From Liolophura sinensis (Eukaryota > Mollusca > Polyplacophora > Chitonida > Chitonidae): 64,000 bases of DNA. The notes under the pieces are model-generated. The model was not told the DNA's origin. It searched no databases and saw nothing but the letters and a program-made list of their open reading frames with translations. Numbering within the stretch: the stretch's first letter is position 1; every line of letters starts with the position of its first letter. Location of the stretch: positions 29,977,979 to 30,041,978 of the forward strand of contig NC_088302.1 in assembly GCF_032854445.1 (NCBI RefSeq), written 5' to 3'. Position numbers and translations under genes: made by a program. This document shows positions 25,105-36,199 of this stretch, piece by piece.

Positions 25105-25415
25105 GGCCTAATCAAAACTTTAAAAATATCATGAACAAATCTGTCTGACAGCAGTCTTAACTTGTCCATCAACTATGTGTAAAATTGTCCCCATATATAT
25201 CATGAAGGGCTTACATGTGTTTGAGGGTGGTAGTGTAGGCTAAATTTTACAAGTAACCGAGTCACACGCATATATGATTATTAATCAACACCTTATTAAT
25301 TTAATTAAAGCTGTAATAAATATACACTTGTACTTACCCCAGGGAGCTTCCTTTTCTGTAAGCCGATCGCTTCAATGAGTTTATCATTAAAACCGTATAC
25401 ATCTGACACGGCCAT
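16834..25415 (-). CDS. AMZ2: Archaemetzincin zinc metalloprotease (AMZ2-like), complete, four exons
   Basis: Exons on the minus strand are 25338-25415, 20356-20467, 19148-19664 and 16834-17143. Together they make 1017 nt, 338 aa and a stop, with every phase agreeing. Residues 252-290 hold the archaemetzincin signature: HEICH (252-256), G259, H262, C263, C268, M270 and the CPAC pair at 287-290. The three histidines and Glu253 bind and use the catalytic zinc, and the cysteines bind a structural zinc in this family. The upstream core includes AFCLAGITMCDMYPRDSWNF, the counterpart of the conserved YPRDSWNF block. Length is close to human AMZ2 (about 360 aa). There is no signal peptide, so a cytosolic or nuclear location is expected. 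The start at 25415 has G at -3 and +4; an upstream in-frame ATG at 25523 would add 36 residues of unlikely composition. Substrates of the family remain poorly defined. Confidence 0.92.
17276..17534 (+). mobile_element. SINE family A, full-length copy
   Basis: Head GGGGCCTCCACGGCACAGTT, centre with CAGCAACCTGCAGATGGTCG, tail AATCGAATAAATAAATAAA. It lies in intron 3 of the archaemetzincin gene and points toward a reversed copy only 13 bp away. Confidence 0.9.
17548..17808 (-). mobile_element. SINE family A, full-length reversed copy
   Basis: Begins TTTATTTATTTGATTGGTAT and ends CCTTGGCCCC on the plus strand. It forms an inverted pair with the copy at 17276-17534. Confidence 0.9.
17891..18250 (+). 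mobile_element. SINE family B, full-length copy
   Basis: Head TTAGCACAGTGGGTAGAGCG and GCTTCGGGAGCGGTAGACC resembles a tRNA-Pro-like sequence, with a B-box-like GGGTCAATCC. The tail is CACTCACTCACTCA. The flanks share ATATTATA (17880s and 18252 onward), a possible short target duplication. Confidence 0.85.
19148..19664 (-). CDS. AMZ2: Archaemetzincin exon 3 (core domain)
   Basis: A 517-bp exon with a GGGGCAG acceptor and a GTATGT donor. It carries most of the fold upstream of the zinc motif, including KKIYLLPL, FFGLPVKILKP, VDAGVILKKLELL and the YPRDSWNFVFG block. Confidence 0.92.
19720..20003. repeat. AT-rich microsatellite bounded by a 19-bp inverted repeat
   Basis: Long TA/CA runs. TTCCAAAAATCTTCATGTG at 19757-19775 is the exact reverse complement of 19985-20003. 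The same 19-mer also occurs in direct orientation at 19887-19905, and part of it at 19844. Located in intron 2 of the archaemetzincin gene. Confidence 0.85.
20356..20467 (-). CDS. AMZ2: Archaemetzincin exon 2
   Basis: Acceptor TTTACCAG, donor CCTG|GTTTGT. It encodes 37 residues ending FFRDLLKAVTP plus one base. Joined to exon 3 it reads AVTPDPTLF, which lines up with the AFQPASDLF region of AMZ2 as I recall it; this supports the weak donor over read-through to the TGA at 20282. Confidence 0.75.
20627..20865 (+). mobile_element. SINE family A copy with damaged head
   Basis: Body from GCCGGTCGCTGTGAGTTCAA to CTCAAATAAATAAATAAATA. The head (GGGGCCCTCAGTAGCCCAG) is shortened. In intron 1 of the archaemetzincin gene. 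Confidence 0.85.
20870..24366. other. Archaemetzincin intron 1, unannotated part
   Basis: AT-rich intron sequence with poly-A and poly-T runs. The frames are short and have no splice support. I see no gene here. Confidence 0.5.
24379..24631 (+). mobile_element. SINE family A copy with perfect target duplication
   Basis: Starts AGGGGTCTCTGGCTCAGTTG and ends AATCAAATAAATAAATAAA. TTATTGTCGTCT occurs exactly at 24367-24378 and 24632-24643, marking a 12-bp target-site duplication. Confidence 0.92.
25048..25101. repeat. (TA)n microsatellite
   Basis: Pure TA dinucleotide run of about 50 bp in archaemetzincin intron 1. Confidence 0.95.
25338..25415 (-). CDS. AMZ2: Archaemetzincin exon 1
   Basis: Encodes the start MAVSDVYGFNDKLIEAIG and the following KRKLPG. 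It ends at a strong GTAAGT donor and opens a 4.9-kb intron. Phase 0. Confidence 0.75.
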
Positions 25416-25423
25416 TCTACCCG

Positions 25424-27230
25424 TCGCTGTCAGCGAGCTCGGCACAACTGACTCACTTGACACAGATACCAACACTCGATGACACTCCCGAGGGGACGGA
25501 TTGTGATGAGTGACAGTCGTCAATACCGAGCAGCTGGGTGCCGTCGGGTCTCAGCATAAGGGCACTGGGTGAAGTCGGGTGACGGTAGTCAGTTAGAGAG
25601 GACCTGTTAGTCGCGGAGCTGCATTGTAGTCAAACATACTCCTTAACATCCACGCACACCTGCATTTCTTTACTGTGTATTTATTCTGCGAGTAGATGAG
25701 AAGGGCAAAAAAAATTCTTTGCGAGACGAAACAGGTTTCAGGAGCGAGCGTACCTGCCGCCCGGAATGTCATCTCTTTGACAACACAGACCAACGCCGAC
25801 ACACGTCTCACATGCTTTTATTTTCTCACTGACACTTTATACATGTATAGCTTCCGGTTTTCGATTCCTGACAGCTGTTGATGTACGCTATGGGCGATAA
25901 CTCCATGTAGTAACAGTTGGAAACAAATGCGTAATACATTCTTCGGATTACGTATATGGTTACATGTAGCATTTGCGAAACTTCTTGCCGAAATGTAGCA
26001 TGCATTGTAACTTCTATTTACTAAAATAATTTGTTAATGTAAGCATATACATTGTATGATCATCACGAAGCCTGCGTGGCGAATCAACTCATTGAAGAAG
26101 AATAGACGTGCTTTTGTCTTGCGGTGAACGACGTAAAATCCCAATGAAATGAATTAATAAGCGAATAAATTAGACGTAGTATTTCCTTCATCTTGTGTGC
26201 CTGCAGCCGAGCTGTAGTGCGACAGGCCTACCACCCGTGGATATTGCCCAAAGCAAAGCTGGACGTTCCTACCATCACGCCTAGCTTCGGTCATATGAAC
26301 TTCTACGCGGAAAATTTCGCTTAAAAAACCGGCTCGAATCCTCGCTTATTTTTTGCTATCCACGATTCCCTACAACGCCCGTATTGTTTTTATTGAAATT
26401 ATCAACGTGAAAGACTACACGACGGAAGCTGCGAGGTACGGTAGGTTAGTCCGGCTTAGCTTTGGGCTACCACGGATATGGCGTATCCAAATATTCCTCA
26501 ACAAAAAGTCAGTCACGGTACCCGGACTAACTTGCCGGTTAGCACTTGCGGTTTCTCGATCACTGTTTTAAAGCTATTTAAAACTATTAAGGAAGACACT
26601 GAGTTATTGGAGGTAGGGTATACATCATTTTAACACTAAATCCAGCTCAGTAAAATCAGAAGGCCTATATAAATCTATTTATGTATTGTAGAGTACATTT
26701 TAAATACTACATGCCATTGACTGATTTATTCACTCCTATGACGGTCGTAACTTTTAGGGTTGGAGAAATGAGAGTACCTGATAAAACTCTTGATTTAAAG
26801 CCGCAGCCTAGCCAAGGCGGCAAGAGCTGGATTCGAACACCTGATCGATCGACCTGATCTCGCGTACACGTTTCACGTCCAAGGGCATGACCGTCGACGT
26901 TGACAGTTGCAAGTAAATATTTTGCTTAATCAGTCTGTAAAAAGAAAAAACAATGTGTTATTTTCAAACTCAAGTGTAGGCCTAACTTATGCGAAGCAAT
27001 TTCAAGTAACCTTTTCGACTCGACTGGGCATCATTCTGAATGTGAGTGTGTGATCCGTAGTTTCGTAGTTATTTTTCTTAGATAAAAGCTAAAAAAATCG
27101 TTTCTTTAAAACTTGTGAATACTTTAAGAGTTATCAGCGAATGTTGACTGGCTAAAATACGGCCTCCTGTTAAATAACTGGCAGATGTAAATGCGTAAGT
27201 GAGGCTTTCGTAGCTTCGTACTTTCCGTGG
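25424..27230. other. Head-to-head spacer between archaemetzincin and UQCRQ
   Basis: Contains the 5' flanks and promoters of both divergent genes. The part at 26200-26560 is richer in CpG than its surroundings and may be a promoter region. No TATA element or coding exon could be assigned with confidence. Confidence 0.35.
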
Positions 27231-27309
27231 TGACCTCTAAGAAAGGAGAGGACCGCTTACAAGACGGTCTGAAACTGTTGTCAGCGCTTATTTCGCATCA
27301 TCTTTTGCA
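27230..27309 (+). other. UQCRQ: Candidate 5' noncoding exon of UQCRQ
   Basis: The sequence ending at 27309 is followed by a strong GTAAGTATG donor, and the next acceptor (TTCTGTAG before 28191) opens the exon that carries the start codon. The left limit is a guess. Confidence 0.35.
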
Positions 27310-28208
27310 GTAAGTATGCTTTTTGATCCATGGATTATGTACTTAATCGAGGTGCACCAGGGGATATCAAAACGGGCACTGGACACAACATAGTTTGAAG
27401 TTTTCATTGGCGGTGACGAAAACTGGACGCCTTGTCGTTATTTATTTTGTAAATTTATTTGTTCTGTTATGTCATAGTTAGTTATAGTAAGTATAGTTTG
27501 TATAGTTTGTTATAGTAAGACAGATTGTGGGGTGACGGTTCTCTGAAACAGAGTACATTAGGCTTTATCAGTTAGAAAAGTATAGCGCTTAACCTGCTAA
27601 TGAATGCCCAAGCCTACATCTAAATTCAGAAAACATAGGTCTTAAAAGACAGTTTTAGTCTTTAAAGTTTAGCCTTCGTCCAGTAAAAATGGGTGCCTTT
27701 TAGTAGGAAAAATGTTAGTCTGATTCCAATAGGGCAATCTAAAATGCGAAGTTAGATACAGTGTGTTGCAGCCATTTGGCATTACAATTGTTTCATATAA
27801 AGGTGGCCGTACCTGAAGGTACCAGACTGAAAAAAGAAGAAACTTTTTAGTGATGGAGTGGAGAAGAGTTCATTTGAGTGTGTGAATGAGTGCTAATTGC
27901 AAAAATAGTAGATAACGTGAAAATGCGAGCATGTGACTGTCGGTGTGATATGCCAACAGAAGTATGAAGTACTAACGGTGACATTTGTTGATGAAGGCTT
28001 GGCCTTTATTTGAAGATATTGTGCTCAAATACTCTCCAAATTCCTCATTGTGGCAATTTAAAATGACAGTCAAACAAGATGTTGATGATGCTTTGTTTTT
28101 GCTGCAACCTTTACATGTACGTCACCACAGCAGTTGTGTCTTATTATGCCTAGTGGATTCTTATATAAGTCACATATGTTTGTTCTGTAGGTCCCTATTT
28201 CTGCCATC

Positions 28209-28362
28209 ATGGGTAGATCCTTTGGGAATCTCTACAAAGTCCATGGACTCGTCTCCTACAGCTTGTCTCCATATGAACAAAAAGCGTTTGCCGGCGCCAT
28301 TTCCCATGGGATTCCAAATATGTTTAGACGCTTTCGTGGCCAAGTGTTCAGGGTTGTACCAC
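28209..28362 (+). CDS. UQCRQ: UQCRQ coding exon 1
   Basis: Starts at ATG 28209 and ends at a GTAAGA donor, leaving one base of a Pro codon. The exon itself begins at 28191, with 18 bp of 5' UTR. Confidence 0.95.
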
Positions 28363-28825
28363 GTAAGAAACACTGTATTGTAGTCATAACATTTTACTCT
28401 TAACTAAGTCTATACACTTGTGATATGTATATGTATGACTTGATGGTAAATGGTTTTCTTCAGTGGAAATTTCTAGACTTCTTGTTAGCCATTACTAAAT
28501 GGTGTTTCCTTATTAAAAAGCCATTGCCATGCTCTCATTCAGTGTGTGATGGGTTTAACATGAATGGGGAAGAGAATCAAGATTTTTGTGTAATGAAGGT
28601 CAAATTGTTTCAAAATAATTAATAATGATACCCATTGAAATCTGATGTATAATGCTGTAAATTTCTGCCTAACCTTTGATACAGTGTCACACTTATGACT
28701 TGAGAACAATGTTTTCTGTCTGTTGCACAGCACTCATCATTGGCTACATGGTCTATGACTGGGGTAAGAAGGAAAATGCCAGGTTAAGTCGGAAGAATCC
28801 AGCTGACTTTGCCGATGAAAAATGA
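28209..28825 (+). CDS. UQCRQ: UQCRQ, complex III subunit 8 (QP-C), complete, two coding exons
   Basis: Coding exons are 28209-28362 and 28731-28825, 249 nt, giving 82 aa, the same length as the human protein. It begins MGRSFGNLYKVHGLVSYSLS, continues SPYEQKAFAG and GIPNMFRRFRGQVFRVVPP, and ends with a single membrane helix (LIIGYMVYDWG) and KNPADFADEK. These match the conserved MGREFGNL, ISYSLSPFEQ, GIPN and KNPA motifs of the family. The subunit sits in the inner mitochondrial membrane next to cytochrome b and helps assemble and stabilise the bc1 complex; it has no catalytic residues. The start has A at -3 and G at +4. The gene is intact and is very likely the functional copy because it keeps its intron. 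Confidence 0.95.
28731..28825 (+). CDS. UQCRQ: UQCRQ coding exon 2
   Basis: Acceptor TGTTGCACAG, stop TGA at 28823-28825. It encodes the transmembrane helix and the matrix/intermembrane tail. Confidence 0.95.
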
Positions 28826-29011
28826 TGGAGGATATTTTAGGAAGAAAATATCATAGGCTGCGCGTGTGAACTGTGACAAGCTACCACCATGTGTCCAGAC
28901 TTTTGTTATTCTGTTGGTGAACAGAAACACTTCCACCAGCTTAGATGTGTGCGCTGTAATAGATATTTCATGTAGTCAGTTTTGCAATGGCCTAGGCATG
29001 TATTGTACATA

Positions 29012-29017
29012 AATAAA
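29012..29017 (+). terminator. UQCRQ: Polyadenylation signal of UQCRQ
   Basis: AATAAA about 190 bp after the stop, a normal distance for such a short mRNA. Confidence 0.6.
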
Positions 29018-29699
29018 CTTAAGGAACAGTTCATGACAGTGCATCGGTGTGTTATTTCTTTTCATCAGTTTATTGTGTGAGGTAATTAAGTCTTAGTGTT
29101 TAACTTGAAGGGACCATTTTGTTCTTGAAACTAAGTAACCTCATCATTTTCTGATGTGCTGATGTAATTTATGGCACATCACCTTACCATTAAAACAGCC
29201 TGAGTTGGGCAAAATCTTGCCCTTGCCTTGTAATCAGAGGGAATCTAAAAATTATTGTTAGATATTGTTCATTTTCCTACAAATTTTAACTAGACCCACA
29301 GGCCTTTCTGCCATTCAGTAATGCTGTGTAGTTCTTTTATAGACTTAAAGATGATCATAGATGGTCATCTGTTAATGTCTCTTTTCCCTTTCTGTTCCCG
29401 TTGTATCAATGTGGTGTAGGTAAAAATAAACTGGGAAGATACATGGGACAGTCACATTTTTGTTAGCTCTTCACTGTCAACACAGTTTCAGGAAAAGAAA
29501 AAGAAAAGAAAAGGCTTGTGGATCTTGCAATATGATAACCATAATTTTTTGTCAAATTCCATGTGATTTCAAGGCAAGAACAAAATTCTCAGAAAAATAT
29601 CAAGCTGTTCTAAACGGATGGAGTTCTACAGCCTATAAAGTGTTCGTATGGCCTTTGTTGGCTCAGGGGGTTTATGCTGGCTCTCTGCGACTGCCAGAT

Positions 29700-29950
29700 C
29701 ATTGACCCATGAAATCACATGTTCGAATCCGTCTCACCCAATCGGCTATGACTTCAGAGGGTTTGTCAGGAACTTATCAAAGTGGATTGGTTTATTTTTG
29801 GTGCACCGGCCCAGTTGCCTCCACCAATAAACCTAACCAGTCGTGGGTTTCCACCGAGCTCTGCCCGATTTCCTCCCAATATAATGCTGGCCACGGCTGT
29901 AATAGTGAAATATGCTTGAGTACGGCGTAAAACACCTATCAAATAAATAA
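29700..29950 (+). mobile_element. SINE family A, diverged copy
   Basis: GGTTTATTTTTGGTGCACCG replaces part of the usual body, but the 3' end is typical: ATAATGCTGGCCACGGCTGT, TTGAGTACGGCGTAAAACAC, CAAATAAATAA. Confidence 0.65.
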
Positions 29951-30063
29951 GTACATATAAACCTGACCACACACGTGAACAATTCTTGAACCCTTTATCT
30001 GCAGACAAAGGAAGTGCTGACAGCTTCTTGTATGTAGTTTTATCCCAAAACACAAGGAATGGA

Positions 30064-30168
30064 ATTTATTTATCTGTTTATTTGGTTTGTGATTTAGGTC
30101 GTACTCAAGATTCTTTCACTTGTGTGACGGCGACCAGCGTTACGGTGGAAGGAAACCGGACACAAGTG
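30064..30168 (-). mobile_element. SINE family A, truncated reversed fragment
   Basis: TTTATTTATCTGTTTATTTG, then GGTCGTACTCAAGATTCTTT and GTTACGGTGGAAGGAAACCG match the 3' end of the family. Confidence 0.75.
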
Positions 30169-30896
30169 GAACATCTAAGTCTATTGGCAAGCTATTTAGA
30201 AGCGTATTGGGGTCAAAGATTTGTATTATCTCTATTATCTCTCTGCCTGGTACATTTGTTTCAAGATAACAGGCATTAGGATTTAAATCTCATTTACCTG
30301 TAAAATTAAATACAATTGAGTATAAACTGTCAGAACATCAAACAAGGGAGATCACTCTTACAGCCTTATGTTCCCGTTGGGCATGTGTGCGACATTCATT
30401 TTGTCCTTCACAGGATGATGTTAACCTAGTGTCTTTGAGTCATTTTCTTGGTAGACTAATCATATGGAGGTAACGCTTTAATCAACTTAGACCCTAGATA
30501 CTCAAAATAGCAATCTGCATAATTTTAAGTCCAGTGTCGTTCTTAACAGTTCGCGGTGTGGACAGTCTTGAATCTACTCCATGCTGAGACGTCCTGTAAT
30601 GAAGTGAAAGAAAGGAAAATTATGACGTAGCTGAAAACTATGCACAAAAATAGGTTGATTATATTTTTTCTCTAATTTTTTTTGTAAAAAGATGCATTCA
30701 AATGTTTTAGTTGCATGATGAGCCGTAGGAACCCGGATCAGGAGGGGTATGTCCAACTCCATAAACTTTTTATTGTCGAATAGTTCATATGTTTACAAAA
30801 ATTTCGCCAAAAAAAAAAATTAATAATAAACCCACCTTAGAATTCAAACATTTGAATGCATTTAAATCCTCTTTCAAAGTCTGAAAATACGAGTAA

Positions 30897-31147
30897 TTTA
30901 TTTATTTATTTGATTGGAGTTTTACGCCGTACTCAAGAATATTTCACTTATACGACGGCGGCTAGCATTATGGTAGGAGAAAACCAGGCAGAGACCGGGA
31001 AAAACTCACGACCATCCGCAGCTTACTGAAAGACCTTCCCACGTACGGCCGGAGAAGAAGCCAGCATGAGCTGGATTTGAGCTCAAAGTGAGCGCATTAG
31101 TGAGAGGCTCCTGGGTCATTACGCTGCGCTAGCGCACTAACCAACCC
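30897..31147 (-). mobile_element. SINE family A copy with perfect target duplication
   Basis: Full-length reversed copy. GAAAATACGAGTAA is exactly repeated at 30883-30896 and 31148-31161, a 14-bp target-site duplication. Confidence 0.92.
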
Positions 31148-32368
31148 GAAAATACGAGTAAAAGTAATTTTAGTCAGTTTTCTGCGGTGTAGACCTATCT
31201 GATGACGCTTACTTCACGTTTGAACCGCCTTTACATTTAAATGCTTTGCATTGTACAGCCTTCTCGGGGTGAACATTATCTGCGTTTAACGGAATTACCG
31301 CAGAGAGAGCAAAATCAGAGGGGTGATGACAGTGTGACAGTTGGCAAATGGTCACACCTGTAACCGAAGACATAGGGCTTATGTATTGTCATCTGAGCAC
31401 ACTTTGAACGCCAAAGCATTGCCCTTTACTTTTATTACTTTTAAAATCCTTTAAATTACAATTTAAAATCCTGGATGCTTTTATCATTAAGTGAGTTTTT
31501 TATCGCTTATTTTTCGCTCTTTAGTTCACGTCTTGATAGTGAAGATTGATTATTTTACTGTATCCCGTAACTACTGCGTGCTCAACTAAATACATCTAAT
31601 GGATCTATCCTATGTCTTGTCACACTGATAATGGTCATCAGTGTCCACTCCCATGTAACCTAAAGCTTCTGATGGATGTATGAAAAGCCCCTGTAACTAT
31701 TATACTTGTCAGGATTCATGTGTGAAATTCCTGGCAAATACATTCATCTACATGTAGCTTAAGAACATCCCTTTCGTCAGTAGATTCTTCCTTGTTCAAA
31801 TTGGACAGGTTCCGATATAATCACTACAGGTATACTGTCACGGGAGATACCGTTAGCTGCTCACTACCATGTGAACGGTATAGTAAACCATCCATCAACC
31901 TGCCTCTTCGTATAAAGCTCTGTTTCAAGTCTTACTCTCGAATTATTGCACTCGGCCGTTTCGAAAAAAAATCCAGGATTTAGGCTTTAGACTGTGCTAT
32001 AGATAATTGTTTCTAATCCAGCTTGTTGGAAAACCTTATGTATAGTGAAATCAGTGGACTGATGATTGAACTGGTATCGGATAGAGACATAGATATCATG
32101 TATCGTTGGTAATGATGAAGCAGGCATTTCACGAAAATAGAAGCGGACGTTGTATATAAATGTGAAAATAAATGGCGTTTTTCCTACATCCAATAGCAAC
32201 TAGAAGAAAGCAAATAAACTGATTCTGAAAAGAGCATCTGAATTTAAAACTGGGATGAGGGGTGGGGTGGAGGATGGGAGGAGGTGCTGCATCTGATTTG
32301 CTTGCCGCCACAAACTAGCGATCTTATAACGGGAGGAGATGTGAAATGAAAAGACTGAGTGGGTAGAA

Positions 32369-32641
32369 TTTATTTATTTATTTATTTGATTGGTGTTTTA
32401 CGCCGTACTCAAGAATATTTCACTTCTACGACCGCGGCCAGCATTATGGTGGGAGGAAACCGGGCAGAGCCTGGGGGCAACCCACGACCATCCGCAGGTT
32501 GGTGGCAGACCTTCCCACTTACGACCGGAGGGGAAGCCAGCATGAGCTGGACTTTGAACTCACAGCGACCGCATTGGTGAGAGACTCCTATAGGTCGTTA
32601 CGCTGCGCTAGCGCGCTAGCCAACTGAGCCACGGAGGCCCC
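32369..32641 (-). mobile_element. SINE family A, full-length reversed copy
   Basis: TTTATTTATTTATTTGATTG to CCACGGAGGCCCC. TGGGTAGAA occurs at 32360-32368 and again at 32649-32657, a likely target duplication. Confidence 0.9.
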
Positions 32642-34331
32642 GCTTGACTGGGTAGAAACCATGGCGGACCTCACCATGTACCAGCATGACGACCATAATA
32701 TGACCGCGTTCGTATAAAAGTAAAATATGCTCGTGTAACCATATGTCAATTGCCGGAACGACGGGTGTCACCATGATGTCCATAATAAGTTGATGCTAAC
32801 CCAAAGAAAGATGTAAGTTACATCTCCGTTTTGCCGTCAATGCATTAGGAGTAGACCACACCGCTCGAAGCTTTGAGACGACGAGGCCTATGCCTCTGTA
32901 GCGACTAATTTACAACAAAAGAGAAAACCTAAAGTTTTGTTTCTTATCTGTCAACTGGAGCTCCCCTATAACAAGGGAGTCCCAGTTCGGAATCCAGCTC
33001 TCGATTGCAGTTTTAAAGGCAGGAAGCTGTTGCTGGACCTGGCTGTGTGAATGAGATTTATTGCCTTAGTTGCACCCCGCGGTTAACCTTAAGTAATGAG
33101 CCTTCTCACTGCCATATAAGTGAAAAGTTGAATATACCAACCCAGTATATACCAATACTAACCAATAAAATATATAAACAGACAAATGTCTATAGACTAC
33201 TGTTGTTCATCTTAGCATTGCTACGGTGCTTTAACTAGCTTTATTGTACAGGTCGTCACGACCTAGACAGTTATCTCGCATCAGGCCATCTATATTCATA
33301 CCTATCTTCCAGAGGTGAACAATGGAAATGTATATACATGTGTTCTGAATTATGCTTACATTTTGCTGCTTATAAAAGACCCTAAAGGCAAACGTGTATA
33401 TATGCTTTGAATCGAACATCCGGGCAACACGCAAGATGTATTATTCTGCTGACCATGTATAATATATAGGTACATATCTGATCTTCACAGGCAGACATCG
33501 ATTTCCTGAAATGTTCCAGAATATTAAGTTTAAACACGCCATTTTGATACCCATGCACGGTCCCCGGGGGGTGGGGGGGGAGATGTATCCATTAGACGCA
33601 GGCCAATATGGTTCACATCTACATACAAGCCTATATACCTACATACAGCACTCAGTAAAAGTGGCGACATCTATCAATAATATCACTGGCTTATCTTTCT
33701 TCTGTTACAATGCCGCCGGAGGTAATAAAATTTCATCTTCCCTTAATTTAACCGCATTTGACATGTTTCTGATCATAGGCGTGTGTACAGGAGAGTGGGT
33801 CTGGCTACATTTTCTCGTAGGAGATAACCTGCGAGAAATTAGTGCGGTGTTTCTTGATTCCCACAGGCTTTGTCCTGAACGTGCACAAACCTCGATCACG
33901 ACATTATACCAGTAATACAATGCCATGTATGGCCTTATGCCCGTATGTTGAATTGGTATAGGTGTGCAATGTATAAATAGATTTATTTACTTGGTACTGT
34001 ATATACTTTACCGCCAACTTATAACACTAGACGACAATTTCTGTCCAAAAACTTATCTCTTTCACATTTGGTAATGGTATCATTTTACTTTGGTGAACAT
34101 CTAATTTGGTTTTGAATTCGTGTTAATACAGGGCTGAATAAATTAAGCTTTCATTACTAAAGTTCTACACGTATATTCTTCGAAGAAAAAGGTTGAACCA
34201 TGTTGGACAAGTCAGAAAACAGAGCTTTCGTAGCCCATGTAAGTGCAGGAAAATCTTGTCCAATGACTGGTTCAACACGACCTGAAAAAAGACGGCATCT
34301 GGTAATGGAATAATGTAAACCCCCTAAAATA

Positions 34332-34546
34332 TGTTAAATGTAACAGAATGTCTATTGTCTTGGTGATGATAGAATGTGTTCTGTCAATATAACATAAGAA
34401 TGTGTCATATTCAGTATAATGTCCCGTTATTCTAATACTATTATTTGTGTTGAATTATTATTTGTGCTGTGTTTAACAGCATAATCTGCTGGAATAACAG
34501 AATACATTCTAGCATCACTTAAATAAGCTTTCTCTTACATTTAACA
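34332..34546. mobile_element. MITE-like element, copy 1
   Basis: Ends in a 12-bp perfect inverted repeat, TGTTAAATGTAA at 34332-34343 and TTACATTTAACA at 34535-34546. Subterminal TTGTCTTGGTGATG and CATCACTTAAATAA correspond to the longer inverted repeats of the copy at 47042. No coding capacity. Confidence 0.7.
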
Positions 34547-34881
34547 GATTACTTAACAGAGAACATTTCTGAACCGTAAATCAAGAGCAAGCATATAACC
34601 AATTGTAATTAACATCGTTGTGTTAGTTAGGTCAAACGGATGTCCAGCACAGTGGATACATCTGTCTCATCTTTCTGAGTCGTCATTAGAATGAAAACTA
34701 ACATTCTCACTAATTCACACATCTAATGTGAGTTATCTATCCATGTCTATATGCTCACTATACAATAGCCACGGAACAGAGTCTGCCGAGACGATGCTCT
34801 TGTTGGACAAGATACGAGCTTAATTTTCTGTGACCTATAAAAGACATCACTTGTATTAAAGACACTACACGTGTCTATAAT

Positions 34882-35035
34882 TTATTTATTTATTTGATTG
34901 GTGTTTTACGCCGTACTCAAGAATATTTCACTTATACGACGGCGGCCAGCATTATGGTGGGAGGAAACCGGGCAGAGCCCGGGGGAAATCCACGACCATC
35001 CGCAGGTTGTTGAAAGACCTTCCCACGTAGGGCCG
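34882..35035 (-). mobile_element. SINE family A, 5'-truncated copy with perfect target duplication
   Basis: Holds only the 3' half of the family. ACGTGTCTATAAT at 34869-34881 is repeated exactly at 35036-35048. 5' truncation plus a 13-bp duplication is the signature of target-primed reverse transcription. Confidence 0.93.
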
Positions 35036-35048
35036 ACGTGTCTATAAT

Positions 35049-35949
35049 AGGGAGCATCCTAGTCGTCTTATTGCTAATATTTCGTGGTAGATAGCAAAAT
35101 ACAACACGACAAGCCCGTGTTATAAAATAAAGAACTTTATTCCCGGTGATGAGAATGTCATATGTAATCATAATACCACATGTTCAACCTCAGACCCACT
35201 GTGCATTTATTTTCAGTCACGATATTACGGAGCAACGGTAATTACATGCATTACTCCGACATATCAATATCACATATAACTGCCACACATATCAGTGACG
35301 ACCTTGAACCTCTGGTAACTGGTGTGGCAATAAGTAACTGGACATGCGGTGTCGAATGGTTATACTACGTAGATAGTGAACGTGTCATTTGGTGGCATGT
35401 ATTATATGTGATTACAACGTCAAAGTGCTTGGTTCATATACACAACGGGGAATAACTATAGACTTGGAACTATATCAAACGAAAAGTGCAATATGAAAAA
35501 GCAATATACAACGAGAACTGGGAAATTTGTTATCTCGGCCAGAAAATATTGTTTTTTTTTATGAGCACCGCACCCCAAAAATATTTCAGTTTAGCAAAAC
35601 ATTTGAGAAAATAGGAAATTAGAAAAAGAAGATATTTCGGATTACTTCCGTTTGAAATCATTCAGTATCTTGGCTTGCACTGTTTCACGATGTAGAATCA
35701 TCCTTAAACATTCCTTTGATGATAAGCTTATCGAACTGGGAATCAGGCTGTTTACCAAAATGAAAACGTTTCTCAAAGCTCTTGAGGAAATCGAAAATTA
35801 AAATTATTTCCGATTATTTGCATTAAATATGATTCAGTATTTTGGTATGCTCTACTGTGTCACGATCTAGAATCCCTGCCAAAAACATTCATTTGATGAT
35901 AAGCTTGTTGAAATCCTTGACATAACTTCGTGGTTATAACGGGAAATGT
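35049..35949. other. Intergenic stretch with no recognised feature
   Basis: The open frame at 35180-35455 has no family resemblance or splice support. There is a loose internal repetition near 35640-35920 (ATTCAGTAT plus CTTGGCTTG or TTTGGTATG, then a GATGATAAGCTT motif), which suggests an old duplication of about 180 bp. Confidence 0.4.
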
Positions 35950-35961
35950 AATTCCATTCTA

Positions 35962-36154
35962 TCGATGTGAGTTCAAGTCCAGCTCATGCTGGCTTCCTCT
36001 CCGGCCGTGAGTGGGAAGGTCTGCCACCAGCCTGCGGATGGTCGTGTGTTTCCCCCGGGCTCTGCCCGATTTCCTCCCACCATAATGCTGGCCGCCGTCG
36101 TATAAGTGAAATATTCTTGAGTACGGCGTAAAACACCAATCAAATAAATAAATA
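35962..36154 (+). mobile_element. SINE family A, 5'-truncated copy with perfect target duplication
   Basis: Begins inside the B-box region (TGTGAGTTCAAGTCCAGCTC) and ends AATCAAATAAATAAATA. AATTCCATTCTA at 35950-35961 recurs exactly at 36155-36166. Confidence 0.93.
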
Positions 36155-36199
36155 AATTCCATTCTACAAGTAAATCTGACCAATTCATTCAGGAAACCC

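Noticed and set aside
25416-25523. Upstream in-frame ATG extending archaemetzincin by 36 residues
   Set aside because: The composition (MTTVTHHNPSPRECH) does not resemble the family N-terminus. The downstream ATG has a good context and gives the expected length.
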